From: Pseudomonas sp. LB-090624
Lineage (GTDB): Bacteria; Pseudomonadota; Gammaproteobacteria; Pseudomonadales; Pseudomonadaceae
Direction of reading: 5' to 3'
DNA length: 64,000 nucleotides
NCBI RefSeq assembly: GCF_003205205.1
Contig: NZ_QJRL01000003.1
Location: 1-64,000 of the forward strand
Shown here: positions 55,864-64,000 of the stretch, piece after piece
Layout of the letters: every line of letters begins with the position of its first letter
Numbering within the stretch: the first letter of the stretch is position 1
The notes under the pieces: model-generated
Databases searched by the model: none
Told to the model about the DNA's origin: nothing
Seen by the model: the letters and a program-made list of their open reading frames with translations, nothing else
Program-made: the position numbers and the translations under genes

Positions 55864-56016
55864 TCAACGTTGCGGCTGGCTGGCCTCGACCGGCATTTGA
55901 TAGGCGTTGTCCAGCTTGCGCTCCCAGAACCCTTGCGCATAACCGGTAGTGACCACACCCAGGCCAAAAATGAAGACCAGGATCCACAGCAGATCCGGTT
56001 TTTTACGTTGATACAT
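55864..56016 (-). CDS. 50-residue membrane protein, conserved in this locus
   Basis: A minus-strand frame of 50 residues starts MYQRKKPDLLWILVFIFGLG and ends EASQPQR. It has one membrane helix (about residues 9-27, LLWILVFIFGLGVVTTGYA) with a basic N terminus and a polar tail (FWERKLDNAYQ). A G-rich ribosome site lies nine bases upstream of the ATG. It is convergent with the 5-FCL gene. No function is known to me. Confidence 0.75.
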   Translation of the reverse strand: MYQRKKPDLLWILVFIFGLGVVTTGYAQGFWERKLDNAYQMPVEASQPQR

Positions 56017-56195
56017 GGAAGATTGCCCCCCAAGGCAAACTGTTCAGGCTCGGCGGTATTCTGGGCACCACCTGAGCATCGCGCTTTAAACGGGGCGCAT
56101 TTTCCGACAACCTGCGTCTGCACGCAAACCTTGACGCCAACCGGCTGTCGGTTTCGTGCAACAGGTTATTTCAAACCTTTTCAGGAGCTGCATCC

Positions 56196-56648
56196 ATGGC
56201 CTACTGGCTGATGAAATCCGAGCCCGACGAGCTCTCCATCGAAGCCCTCGGCCGCCTGGGCGAAGCGCGCTGGGACGGCGTGCGCAACTATCAGGCACGC
56301 AATTTCTTACGCGCCATGAGCGTGGGGGACGCGTTCTTCTTCTACCACTCCAGCTGCCCGCAGCCCGGTATTGCCGGCATTGGCAAAATCATTCGCGCAG
56401 CCTACCCCGACCCGACCGCACTGGACCCGCAGAGCCACTACTACGATGCCAAGGCCACGGCAGAGAAGAATGCGTGGACAGCGGTGGATGTTGCACATGT
56501 GAAGACATTCCGCCAGGTGCTGGGGCTGGGGCTGCTGAAGCAGCAGAGCGCGCTGGAGGCGTTACCGCTGGTGCAGAAAGGCACACGATTGTCGGTAATG
56601 CCAGTGACCGAGGAGCAATGGGCGGCGATCGTTGCGCTGGCAGGGTGA
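56196..56648 (+). CDS. EVE-domain protein
   Basis: 150 residues: MAYWLMKSEPDELSIEAL, RWDGVRNYQARNFLRAMSVGDAFFFYHS and GIAGIGKIIRAAYPDPTA, the PUA-like EVE fold. EVE domains are related to YTH readers and are thought to bind modified bases in DNA or RNA. AGGAG precedes the ATG. It stands alone here. Confidence 0.92.
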   Translation: MAYWLMKSEPDELSIEALGRLGEARWDGVRNYQARNFLRAMSVGDAFFFYHSSCPQPGIAGIGKIIRAAYPDPTALDPQSHYYDAKATAEKNAWTAVDVAHVKTFRQVLGLGLLKQQSALEALPLVQKGTRLSVMPVTEEQWAAIVALAG

Positions 56649-56688
56649 GCCTGAAGCGTTCGCCTTGAGTCATGACGCGTGATTGAAA

Positions 56689-56714
56689 TCGAGCGCCGCG
56701 CGGGCGGCGCTCGA
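56689..56714. terminator. Hairpin between convergent EVE and FliL-like genes
   Basis: TCGAGCGCCGC and GCGGCGCTCGA form an 11-bp stem with a 4-base loop between the two convergent stops. No clear T-run. Confidence 0.65.
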
Positions 56715-56746
56715 CAGAACAGGCGCTACAGCTAACGCGACGGGAA

Positions 56747-57151
56747 TTACTGCACGATCAGGTTGTTGAACAGCAGGTCTTCTACGATCGGCTTGCCCTC
56801 TTCAGCTTCCAGCACCTGCTGTACCTGCTTCAGCGCTTCCTGGCGAAGGTGTTCCTTGGCCTCGACGTTGCTCATGCTGTCTACGGTCTGCTGGGTGAAC
56901 AGCGCCACCAGCTGGTTACGAATCAGCGGTTCGTGGTGCTGGACCGCCTTGGCGGCTTCGTCGCCAGTCACACGCAGGGCCACATCGGCCTTGTAAACGC
57001 GCAGGCGCGGGCCGCCATCGAGGGCATAGTTGCCGACAAAGGGCGGGCTCAAGCTGATGTAGGCGACCTTGGGCGCCCCTTCCTTGGCTTCCTCGGCCAT
57101 GGCCGCAGCCGGCAGCAGCAGCGCCAGTACCATCAAGATCCACGCGTTCAC
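56747..57151 (-). CDS. FliL-like exported protein
   Basis: 134 residues. The best start is GTG at 57151 with GAGGAG seven bases upstream. The N terminus (WILMVLALLLPAAAMA|EEA) looks like a cleavable signal rather than a permanent anchor. The rest matches the FliL core: VAYISLSPPFVGNYALDGGPRLRVYKADVALRV, PLIRNQLVALFTQQTVDSMSNVEAKEHLRQEALKQVQQVL, and DLLFNNLIVQ at the end. No flagellar genes are near. It may be a periplasmic paralogue of the stator-associated FliL. Confidence 0.82.
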   Translation of the reverse strand: MNAWILMVLALLLPAAAMAEEAKEGAPKVAYISLSPPFVGNYALDGGPRLRVYKADVALRVTGDEAAKAVQHHEPLIRNQLVALFTQQTVDSMSNVEAKEHLRQEALKQVQQVLEAEEGKPIVEDLLFNNLIVQ

Positions 57152-57308
57152 GAATTCGCTCCTCAATACAGTTGGCGCCAGCTTACCCAGCACACCGCTC
57201 AAACCCAAGCCCGGGCTTATGCCGGCCCATCAGGGAGGACCATGCTCGTTGACCCGGCAAACGGCCCTCCTACACTTATCGGCCACTACCCGCAAAGGAA
57301 TAGCCCCG

Positions 57309-58286
57309 ATGAAAGCTGTGTTGTGCAAAACCCTCGGCCCGGCGCGCAACCTGGTGCTGGAAGAGGTAGCCAGCCCCCTGCCGAAGAAAAACGAGATCCT
57401 GCTGGACGTGCAGGCTGCCGGGGTCAACTTTCCCGACACCCTGATCATTGAAGGCAAGTACCAGTTCCAGCCTCCACTGCCGTTCTCTCCCGGTGGCGAG
57501 GCGGCAGGCGTGGTCGCTGCGGTCGGGGAAAAGGCCGGTGCCTTCAAGGTCGGCGACCGGGTCATGGCACTCACTGGCTGGGGCGCATTTGCCGAGCAGG
57601 TGGCAGTGCCCGTCTACAACGTGCTGCCGGTCCCGACCAGCATGGACTTCACCACCGCTGCGGCATTCGGCATGACCTATGGTACGTCGATGCACGCCCT
57701 GCGCCAGCGTGGCCAACTGCAGGCGGGCGAAACCCTGCTGGTGCTGGGCGCGTCCGGCGGGGTCGGCCTGGCGGCGGTTGAGATCGGCAAGGCCATGGGC
57801 GCGCGGGTCATTGCCGCCGCCAGCAATGCCGAGAAACTGGCCGTGGCAAAGGCGGCCGGGGCGGATGAGCTGATCGACTACAGCCAGGCCAGCCTGCGCG
57901 AAGAGATCAAGCGCCTGACCGGTGGCCAGGGTGTGGACGTGATTTACGACCCGGTCGGCGGCGAACTGTTCGAGCAGGCGGTGCGCGGCCTGGCCTGGAA
58001 CGGCCGGTTGCTGGTGGTGGGGTTTGCCAGCGGGGCCATCCCGCAATTGGCGGCCAACCTGGTGCTGCTCAAGGGTGCCGCGGTGCTGGGGGTGTTCTGG
58101 GGGGCGTTTGCACAACGCCAGCCCGAGGACAATGCGGCCAACTTCAAGCAGCTGTTTGCCTGGCATGCCGAAGGTAAATTGAAGCCGCTGGTGTCGCAGA
58201 CTTATCCACTGGCCGAGGCAGGCGCTGCCATTGAGAAGCTGGGGCAGCGACAGGCTGTGGGTAAGTTGGTGGTGCTCGCTAGATAA
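57309..58286 (+). CDS. NADPH:quinone oxidoreductase (MDR family)
   Basis: 325 residues of the zinc-free medium-chain reductases: FPDTLIIEGKYQFQPPLPFSPGGEAAGVVAAVG, GDRVMALTGWGAFAEQV, LLVLGASGGVGLAAVEIGKAMGARVI (NADPH site), and GQGVDVIYDPVGGELFEQAVRGLAWNGRLLVVGFASG. It reduces quinones or enones with NADPH. The start at 57309 has AAGGA upstream; longer frames overlap the divergent FliL-like gene. Confidence 0.93.
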   Translation: MKAVLCKTLGPARNLVLEEVASPLPKKNEILLDVQAAGVNFPDTLIIEGKYQFQPPLPFSPGGEAAGVVAAVGEKAGAFKVGDRVMALTGWGAFAEQVAVPVYNVLPVPTSMDFTTAAAFGMTYGTSMHALRQRGQLQAGETLLVLGASGGVGLAAVEIGKAMGARVIAAASNAEKLAVAKAAGADELIDYSQASLREEIKRLTGGQGVDVIYDPVGGELFEQAVRGLAWNGRLLVVGFASGAIPQLAANLVLLKGAAVLGVFWGAFAQRQPEDNAANFKQLFAWHAEGKLKPLVSQTYPLAEAGAAIEKLGQRQAVGKLVVLAR

Positions 58287-58366
58287 GCCTCAGGTTTTCT
58301 GGTGACAGTGCTGGCCTCTGCGCAGGTAGGAGCAGTTCTACCCGCAAAGCGACCGGCACCGATCAG

Positions 58367-59017
58367 TCACACTTCCCGCAGGTTATGGCAACGGCGAAAC
58401 CGTGCTTCGAGGTTGCGATCAGGCATCTGGTGGCTGCGCAGGGCATGCAAGGTCTGCTCGACATAATCGCGCGTGCTGCCATAACGCCCCTTGGCACTCG
58501 CCAGGATCTGGCTGAGCAAAGTATCTGGCAGGTTGCCGGCATAGCACGGCAAATGCCGCTCCAGCACAAAGCCCAAGGCTTGCACCTTGCTGCCATCGCC
58601 CAGGCGGCAGTTCAGCCAATGCGGCCGGTACGCCGGATAGGGCATCTCGCGTTGCCACAGGGCCATCAACGAGTCGTCCAGGTTGCTTTCATCCAGCCGG
58701 TAGGCAAAACCGCTGCAAGAGCCGCCCCGGTCTAGCCCAAACACCAGGCCGGGGGTTTCAGGGGTACCGCGATGCTCGTGCGACCACAAGTACAAGCCGC
58801 GGTGGTAACCATGTACCCGCGCACGCTGGCGTTCCACCGAGTTGCACTCCGGGCGCCAAATCAACGAACCATACGCAAACAGCCACACCGGCCCACCCTG
58901 GTGCCGAGACATGGTTGTCTTCATGGAGTGGAACAACTGTTCGTTGGTATGTTGCTGACCAAAGTCGAGTGTCGGTGGATATGAAACTTTCCAGGACATA
59001 CTTTCAAGTGCCGACAT
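58367..59017 (-). CDS. ChaC-like gamma-glutamylcyclotransferase
   Basis: 216 residues. The ChaC signature is GGPVWLFAYGSLIWRPECNSVERQRARVHGYHRGLYLWSHEHRGTPETPGLVFGLDRGGSCSGFAYRL, followed by ESNLDDSLMALWQREM, where the catalytic glutamate is expected. Such enzymes release 5-oxoproline from glutathione. The start is uncertain: the ATG at 59017 gives an N-terminal extension like that of E. coli ChaC, while the ATG at 58924 would start close to the fold; neither has a strong ribosome site. Confidence 0.85.
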   Translation of the reverse strand: MSALESMSWKVSYPPTLDFGQQHTNEQLFHSMKTTMSRHQGGPVWLFAYGSLIWRPECNSVERQRARVHGYHRGLYLWSHEHRGTPETPGLVFGLDRGGSCSGFAYRLDESNLDDSLMALWQREMPYPAYRPHWLNCRLGDGSKVQALGFVLERHLPCYAGNLPDTLLSQILASAKGRYGSTRDYVEQTLHALRSHQMPDRNLEARFRRCHNLREV

Positions 59018-59262
59018 AAGCTGCCGCCATTATCCCTATGAACTACGGATGAAGCGCGATTCGATAAGAGGCAGCCCAAGGCCTGTAAACCACGGCTGCT
59101 TGCAGTAACCATAGGCCAGATTTGCAGAAATACTCAAGCCCTGACAGCCGCGTTTCATGCGCGGCCCCGACGACCGGGAAGTACTGTTTCGCAACCCGTG
59201 AAAGTTATTAGCCAAGGCGGTAACAATTACCGCCTTATACCCGTACTTGCCAACTTCGGTTA

Positions 59263-60231
59263 TTAAGCGCGGGGCGCGTAGGCGAACACATCAGCACGCA
59301 TGCGGTGCGCATCCATGCCGGCTTCGACAAGGGCGTCGAGGGTGGCGTAGATCATGTTGGGCGAGCCGCTGGCATAGACATGCACGCTATTGAGGTCGGC
59401 AATGTCTTCGCAAACCGCTTCATGCAGCATGCCGCAACGGCCTTCCCAGCCGCACAGATCGCTGACCACCTGATGCAGGAACAGGTTGGGCAGGCGCTGC
59501 CATTCGTCCCAGTGTTCGATCTGGTAGAAGTCTTCGGGCCGGCGCACGCCCCAGTACAGGTGAACCGGGTGCTTGAAGCCCTTGGCCCGGCAATGCTCTA
59601 CCAGGCTGTGCATCTGGCCCATGCCGGTACCGGCGGCGATCAAAACCAGCGGGCCGTCGGGCAACTCGGCAAGGTGAGTATCGCCAAAAGGCATTTCGAT
59701 GCGCGCCAGGCCGTCGCGCTTGAGCTGTTCGATCAGTTGCAGCGCACTGGGCTCACGCGCCAGCACATGCAACTCCAGCTCACGCCCGGCGTGCGGCGCG
59801 GAAGCCAGCGAGAAGGCCGCCTGCTTGCCGCCCTCACGCTCGATCATCAGGTACTGCCCGGCGTGATAGCGCAGCGGCTTGCCGGCTGGCGCGCGCAGAC
59901 GTACCCGCCAGACGTCGCCACCCACGTCGACGCACTCACTGACACTGCACGCCAGCTTGCGCACTGGCAGCTCGCCCAGGGCGAGCACACCATCCCAGAG
60001 CAACACACAGTCCTCCAGCGGTTCGGCAATGCAGGTGAACAATTCGCCATGGTCGCGGACTTCGCCATCTTGGCGTACCCGACCTTCGACCAACAACGCG
60101 GCGCAGACATGGCAATTGCCATTGCGGCAGCTGTTAGGGCAGTCATAGCCCAGCCGCCGCGCTCCATCCAGGATCCGTTCCCCGGGTTCGAGCGCCAGCA
60201 CCGCCCCGGACGGCTGCAACGTTACCTGCAT
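59263..60231 (-). CDS. Ferredoxin-type [2Fe-2S] flavin reductase (AscD-like)
   Basis: 322 residues. The N-terminal plant-type ferredoxin domain has the cluster cysteines in CPNSCRNGNCHVC, plus a distal FTCIAEPLEDC segment. Then come an FAD-binding barrel (RLRAPAGKPLRYHAGQYLMIE) and an NAD(P) domain (LVLIAAGTGMGQMHSLVEHC, YWGVRRPEDFY). The layout is that of CDP-6-deoxy-glucoseen reductases and other oxygenase reductases; the true partner is unknown. The start at 60231 overlaps the ubiD stop by one base (TGATG), so the genes are coupled. Confidence 0.88.
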   Translation of the reverse strand: MQVTLQPSGAVLALEPGERILDGARRLGYDCPNSCRNGNCHVCAALLVEGRVRQDGEVRDHGELFTCIAEPLEDCVLLWDGVLALGELPVRKLACSVSECVDVGGDVWRVRLRAPAGKPLRYHAGQYLMIEREGGKQAAFSLASAPHAGRELELHVLAREPSALQLIEQLKRDGLARIEMPFGDTHLAELPDGPLVLIAAGTGMGQMHSLVEHCRAKGFKHPVHLYWGVRRPEDFYQIEHWDEWQRLPNLFLHQVVSDLCGWEGRCGMLHEAVCEDIADLNSVHVYASGSPNMIYATLDALVEAGMDAHRMRADVFAYAPRA

Positions 60232-61697
60232 CAATCTATTCCCAACTGGTCCCACAGCTCATCGATACGGCGGGTGACGGCTTCGTCCTTGACGATGACC
60301 CGCCCCCATTCGCGTGTTGTCTCGCCCGGCCACTTGTGCGTGGCGTCCAGGCCCATCTTCGACCCCAGCCCGGATACCGGCGACGCAAAATCGAGGTAGT
60401 CGATCGGGGTGTTATCGATCATCACCGTATCACGCTTGGGGTCCATGCGCGTGGTAATGGCCCAGATCACATCGTTCCAGTCACGGGCGTTGATGTCGTC
60501 ATCGGTGACAATAACGAACTTGGTGTACATGAACTGTCGCAGGAACGACCACACACCCAACATCACGCGCTTGGCGTGGCCGGGGTACTGCTTCTTCATC
60601 GTCACCACCGCCATGCGGTACGAGCAACCTTCCGGCGGCAGGTAGAAGTCGGTGATTTCCGGGAACTGCTTCTGCAGGATCGGCACGAACACTTCGTTCA
60701 GCGCAACACCCAGAATGGCCGGCTCATCTGGCGGCCGGCCGGTGTAGGTGCTGTGGTAGATCGGCTTCTGCCGGTGGGTGATGCGCTCGACGGTGAACAC
60801 CGGGAAGCTGTCCACTTCGTTGTAGTAGCCGGTGTGGTCGCCGTAAGGGCCTTCCGGGGCCATTTCACCCGGGTGGATCACGCCTTCGAGGATTATTTCG
60901 GCAGTGGCCGGCACCTGCAGGTTACTGCCACGGCACTTGACCAGCTCGGTACGGTTGCCACGCAGCAAGCCGGCGAAGGCATATTCAGAGAGCGTATCCG
61001 GTACCGGGGTCACGGCGCCAAGAATGGTCGCCGGGTCAGCGCCCAGGGCGACTGCAACCGGAAACGGCTGGCCGGGGTTCTTCTCACACCACTCGCGGTA
61101 GTCGAGGGCGCCACCACGGTGGCTGAGCCAACGCATGATGACCTTGTTGCGACCGATTACCTGCTGGCGGTAGATGCCCAGGTTCTGACGGTCCTTGTTC
61201 GGGCCGCGGGTCACGGTGAGGCCCCAGGTGATCAGCGGCGCCACGTCGCCTGGCCAGCAATGCTGGATCGGCAACGAACCGAGGTCGACGTCGTCACCCT
61301 CGACCACCACTTCCTGGCATACCGCGTCCTTGACGACTTTCGGCGCCATCGACACGACCTTTTTGAAGATCGGTAGCTTCGACCAGGCGTCCTTCAGGCC
61401 CTTCGGCGGCTCCGGCTCTTTGAGGAAGGCCAGCAGCTTGCCGATTTCGCGCAGCTCATCGACCGACTCCGCGCCCATGCCCATGGCCACGCGCTCCGGA
61501 GTGCCAAAGAGGTTGCCGAGCACCGGGATGTCGAAGCCGGTGGGCTTTTCGAACAGCAATGCCGGGCCCTTGGCACGCAGGGTGCGGTCGCAGACCTCGG
61601 TCATTTCCAGGACGGGGGAGATCGGAACCTGGATGCGCTTGAGCTCGCCGCGCTGTTCCAGGCCACGGATGAAGTCGCGCAAGTCGCGATACTGCAT
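60231..61697 (-). CDS. ubiD: 3-octaprenyl-4-hydroxybenzoate decarboxylase UbiD
   Basis: 488 residues, usual for Ubi[23 protein letters not shown], the prenyl-FMN/metal-site region [59 protein letters not shown], and [24 protein letters not shown]. It decarboxylates the ubiquinone precursor. A longer frame to 61835 translates a REP repeat and is rejected. It lies downstream of rho on the same strand. Confidence 0.95.
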   Translation of the reverse strand: MQYRDLRDFIRGLEQRGELKRIQVPISPVLEMTEVCDRTLRAKGPALLFEKPTGFDIPVLGNLFGTPERVAMGMGAESVDELREIGKLLAFLKEPEPPKGLKDAWSKLPIFKKVVSMAPKVVKDAVCQEVVVEGDDVDLGSLPIQHCWPGDVAPLITWGLTVTRGPNKDRQNLGIYRQQVIGRNKVIMRWLSHRGGALDYREWCEKNPGQPFPVAVALGADPATILGAVTPVPDTLSEYAFAGLLRGNRTELVKCRGSNLQVPATAEIILEGVIHPGEMAPEGPYGDHTGYYNEVDSFPVFTVERITHRQKPIYHSTYTGRPPDEPAILGVALNEVFVPILQKQFPEITDFYLPPEGCSYRMAVVTMKKQYPGHAKRVMLGVWSFLRQFMYTKFVIVTDDDINARDWNDVIWAITTRMDPKRDTVMIDNTPIDYLDFASPVSGLGSKMGLDATHKWPGETTREWGRVIVKDEAVTRRIDELWDQLGID

Positions 61698-61774
61698 GCA
61701 GGAGCCTCGTGTTGGCCGTATCGGTCGGGGTGCAGAGTGTAGCGCCGTTCGGGCTTTGTTTGGGGCGAAAATGC

Positions 61775-61836
61775 ATTGGGGCCGCTTCGCAGCCCTTCGC
61801 GGACACGCCCGCGAAGGGGCGCGAAGCGGCCCCAAT
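61775..61836 (-). terminator. Long REP-like hairpin between rho and ubiD
   Basis: Perfect 16-base arms, ATTGGGGCCGCTTCGC (61775-61790) and its complement (61821-61836), with a second inner stem (CTTCGCGG/CCCGCGAAG). It lies 20 bases past the rho stop on the minus strand and is followed by GCATTTTCG. It is both a REP-type repeat and the only terminator candidate for rho. Confidence 0.75.
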
Positions 61837-61855
61837 TACTGCCTGGTCGGGAAGC

Positions 61856-63111
<1,256 letters not shown>

Positions 63112-63115
<4 letters not shown>

Positions 63116-63135
63116 AAGGGGAATGACGTAATCAT
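63112..63135 (-). CDS. Possible rho leader ORF (7 residues)
   Basis: The frame ATG ATT ACG TCA TTC CCC TTA TGA encodes MITSFPL, and its stop TGA overlaps the rho start as ATGA. The frame is open far upstream (to 63456), but that long version lacks a ribosome site and family features. E. coli also has a leader ORF (rhoL) before rho. Translation is unproven. Confidence 0.3.
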
Positions 63136-63454
63136 GTAAGAAGGGAGAATTAAGCTTTGGCTTAATGAAGCCGCGCCGCTAGATGGCGACAGGATCGCGT
63201 ACTGATTCGAATTAGGGATGCTTCGGCGACGGCGTGTAGAGGGCACTGGAGAAGCAGTGCGAGGCCGAATGTAACACTTGCTTTTTTCGACGTCTAGTGG
63301 TTTTGCCCTGCCATTTTCAGCGACAGCACACTCTGCGACAGAAGTAGCCTGGTGCTGCGAAGAGGCCATCAGCCGCAGCGACCATGCCGGCATAGCCGGC
63401 TCTTTCGCAGCAGAACGCTGCTTGTACAGGGGGGCTTGGCAGCCTTTCAGAGGC
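63116..63454. other. rho leader and promoter region
   Basis: 339 bases between rho and the trxA terminator. The minus-strand leader near rho is pyrimidine-rich (TTCTCCCTTCTTAC), which would suit Rho-dependent autoregulation. I see no strong hairpin and no conserved gene; open frames here lack ribosome sites. Confidence 0.45.
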
Positions 63455-63480
63455 AAAAAAAAGCCCCGCGTTCGCGGGGC
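63455..63480 (-). terminator. Rho-independent terminator of trxA
   Basis: On the minus strand GCCCCGC-GAAC-GCGGGGC is followed by eight T (63455-63462 read as A on the plus strand). It lies eight bases past the trxA stop. Confidence 0.93.
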
Positions 63481-63488
63481 TCTTCACA

Positions 63489-63818
63489 TCACAGGTGGGC
63501 GTCGAGGAACGCGGCCAGCTGCGATTTCGACAGCGCGCCAACCTTGGTCGCTTCGACGTTGCCGTTCTTGAACAGCATCAGCGTCGGGATGCCACGCACG
63601 CCGTGCTTGGCCGGGGTTTCCTGGTTGTCGTCGATGTTCAGCTTGGCGACGGTCAGCTTGCCCTCGTAAGTGGAGGCGATGTCGTCCAGAACCGGAGCGA
63701 TCATCTTGCACGGACCGCACCATTCAGCCCAGTAGTCGACCAGCACCGGGCCTTGAGCCTGCAGGACTTCGGCGTCGAAGGTGGCGTCGGTGACGTGTTT
63801 GATCAGATCGCTGCTCAT
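63489..63818 (-). CDS. trxA: Thioredoxin 1
   Basis: 109 residues, usual for TrxA, with the redox motif WCGPC at 33-37 ([22 protein letters not shown]), the cis-Pro region [13 protein letters not shown] and the C-terminal helix [13 protein letters not shown]. It reduces protein disulfides in the cytoplasm. GGAG before the ATG at 63818 fixes the start. Monocistronic, with its own terminator. Confidence 0.97.
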   Translation of the reverse strand: MSSDLIKHVTDATFDAEVLQAQGPVLVDYWAEWCGPCKMIAPVLDDIASTYEGKLTVAKLNIDDNQETPAKHGVRGIPTLMLFKNGNVEATKVGALSKSQLAAFLDAHL

Positions 63819-63936
63819 GGATATCTCCAGGGTCGTAAGCAAAAAAACGTGGCCCATGATAGCCGCACCCACGCTCGACAGGAAGCCGCGGACGATTGAG
63901 TGTAACTATAGTTGTGCAAGAGGCCGCGAATCGAAA

Positions 63937-63954
63937 CTGTCATACAAGTGTCAT
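63937..63954 (+). promoter_or_regulatory. Pho box (PhoB-binding site)
   Basis: CTGTCAT (63937-63943), a 4-base spacer ACAA, and GTGTCAT (63948-63954) match the direct-repeat consensus CTGTCAT-N4-CTGTCAT at 13 of 14 bases with correct 11-base periodicity. The orientation points right, toward a gene beyond the window. In P. aeruginosa the gene divergent from trxA is ppx (exopolyphosphatase), which would fit, but it is not visible here. Confidence 0.75.
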
Positions 63955-64000
63955 AGCATCGAATGGCACATTGCCTTGCATCAAGGCCTGGCGTCTCACG

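Overview
The window is a contiguous, gene-dense stretch of chromosome from a fluorescent pseudomonad, most likely of the Pseudomonas putida group. This is judged from the high GC content, the abundant REP-type palindromes (GTGGGAGCGGG...CCCGCGAA) and a gene order that matches known Pseudomonas neighbourhoods: gcvT-gcvH-gcvP, fbpA-fbpB, ubiI/ubiH/pepP/ygfB/zapA/6S RNA/5-FCL, ubiD-rho-trxA, and spuBCDEFGH. I see no insertion sequence, prophage, CRISPR array, rRNA or tRNA. The only gene that looks transferred is an orphan RHS-core gene near 23.2 kb.

Layout. 0-8 kb: envelope and metabolic genes of uncertain role (DUF4399, a shortened solute-binding protein, DUF523, a 2OG-Fe(II) oxygenase, DUF2059, a lipase-like hydrolase, a thioredoxin-fold protein, a sugar acetyltransferase and a penicillin-acylase-family Ntn hydrolase). 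8.2-17.5 kb: a sulfur-acquisition block with a MetQ-like binding protein, an unusual sigma54-type AAA+ protein, an RBBP9-like hydrolase, a tonB-exbB-exbD operon, and oscA-sbp-cysT-cysW-cysA. Four promoters in this block share a bipartite AT-rich element with conserved spacing, a candidate CysB (sulfur-starvation) site. 17.6-22.8 kb: a TriABC-type RND efflux operon. 23.2-24.1 kb: the orphan RHS protein. 24.2-34.5 kb: polyamine uptake and catabolism (spuHGFED, spuC, and two divergent glutamylpolyamine synthetase paralogues). 34.5-38.6 kb: argA, argE and a CYTH-CHAD triphosphatase. 38.7-41.8 kb: an Lrp/AsnC regulator divergent from a small protein, an orphan GspE-type ATPase and a DUF2388 protein.

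41.9-46.4 kb: the glycine cleavage operon gcvTHP. 46.6-49.4 kb: an iron ABC binding protein and fused permease without an ATPase. 49.5-56.0 kb: ubiquinone hydroxylases with pepP and ygfB, divergent from a small coiled-coil protein, zapA, 6S RNA and 5-FCL. 56-64 kb: EVE-domain protein, exported FliL-like protein, quinone oxidoreductase, ChaC-like protein, a ferredoxin-reductase, ubiD, rho and trxA. A Pho box at the right edge points to a phosphate-regulated gene just beyond the window.

The most interesting signals are the shared sulfur-block promoter element, the RHS protein with three PPxY-like repeats, a sigma54-type activator lacking both the GAFTGA loop and a DNA-binding domain, a periplasmic binding protein without lobe II, a 24-bp near-perfect palindrome in the first divergent promoter, and REP inverted repeats placed between binding-protein and permease genes in two unrelated ABC operons.
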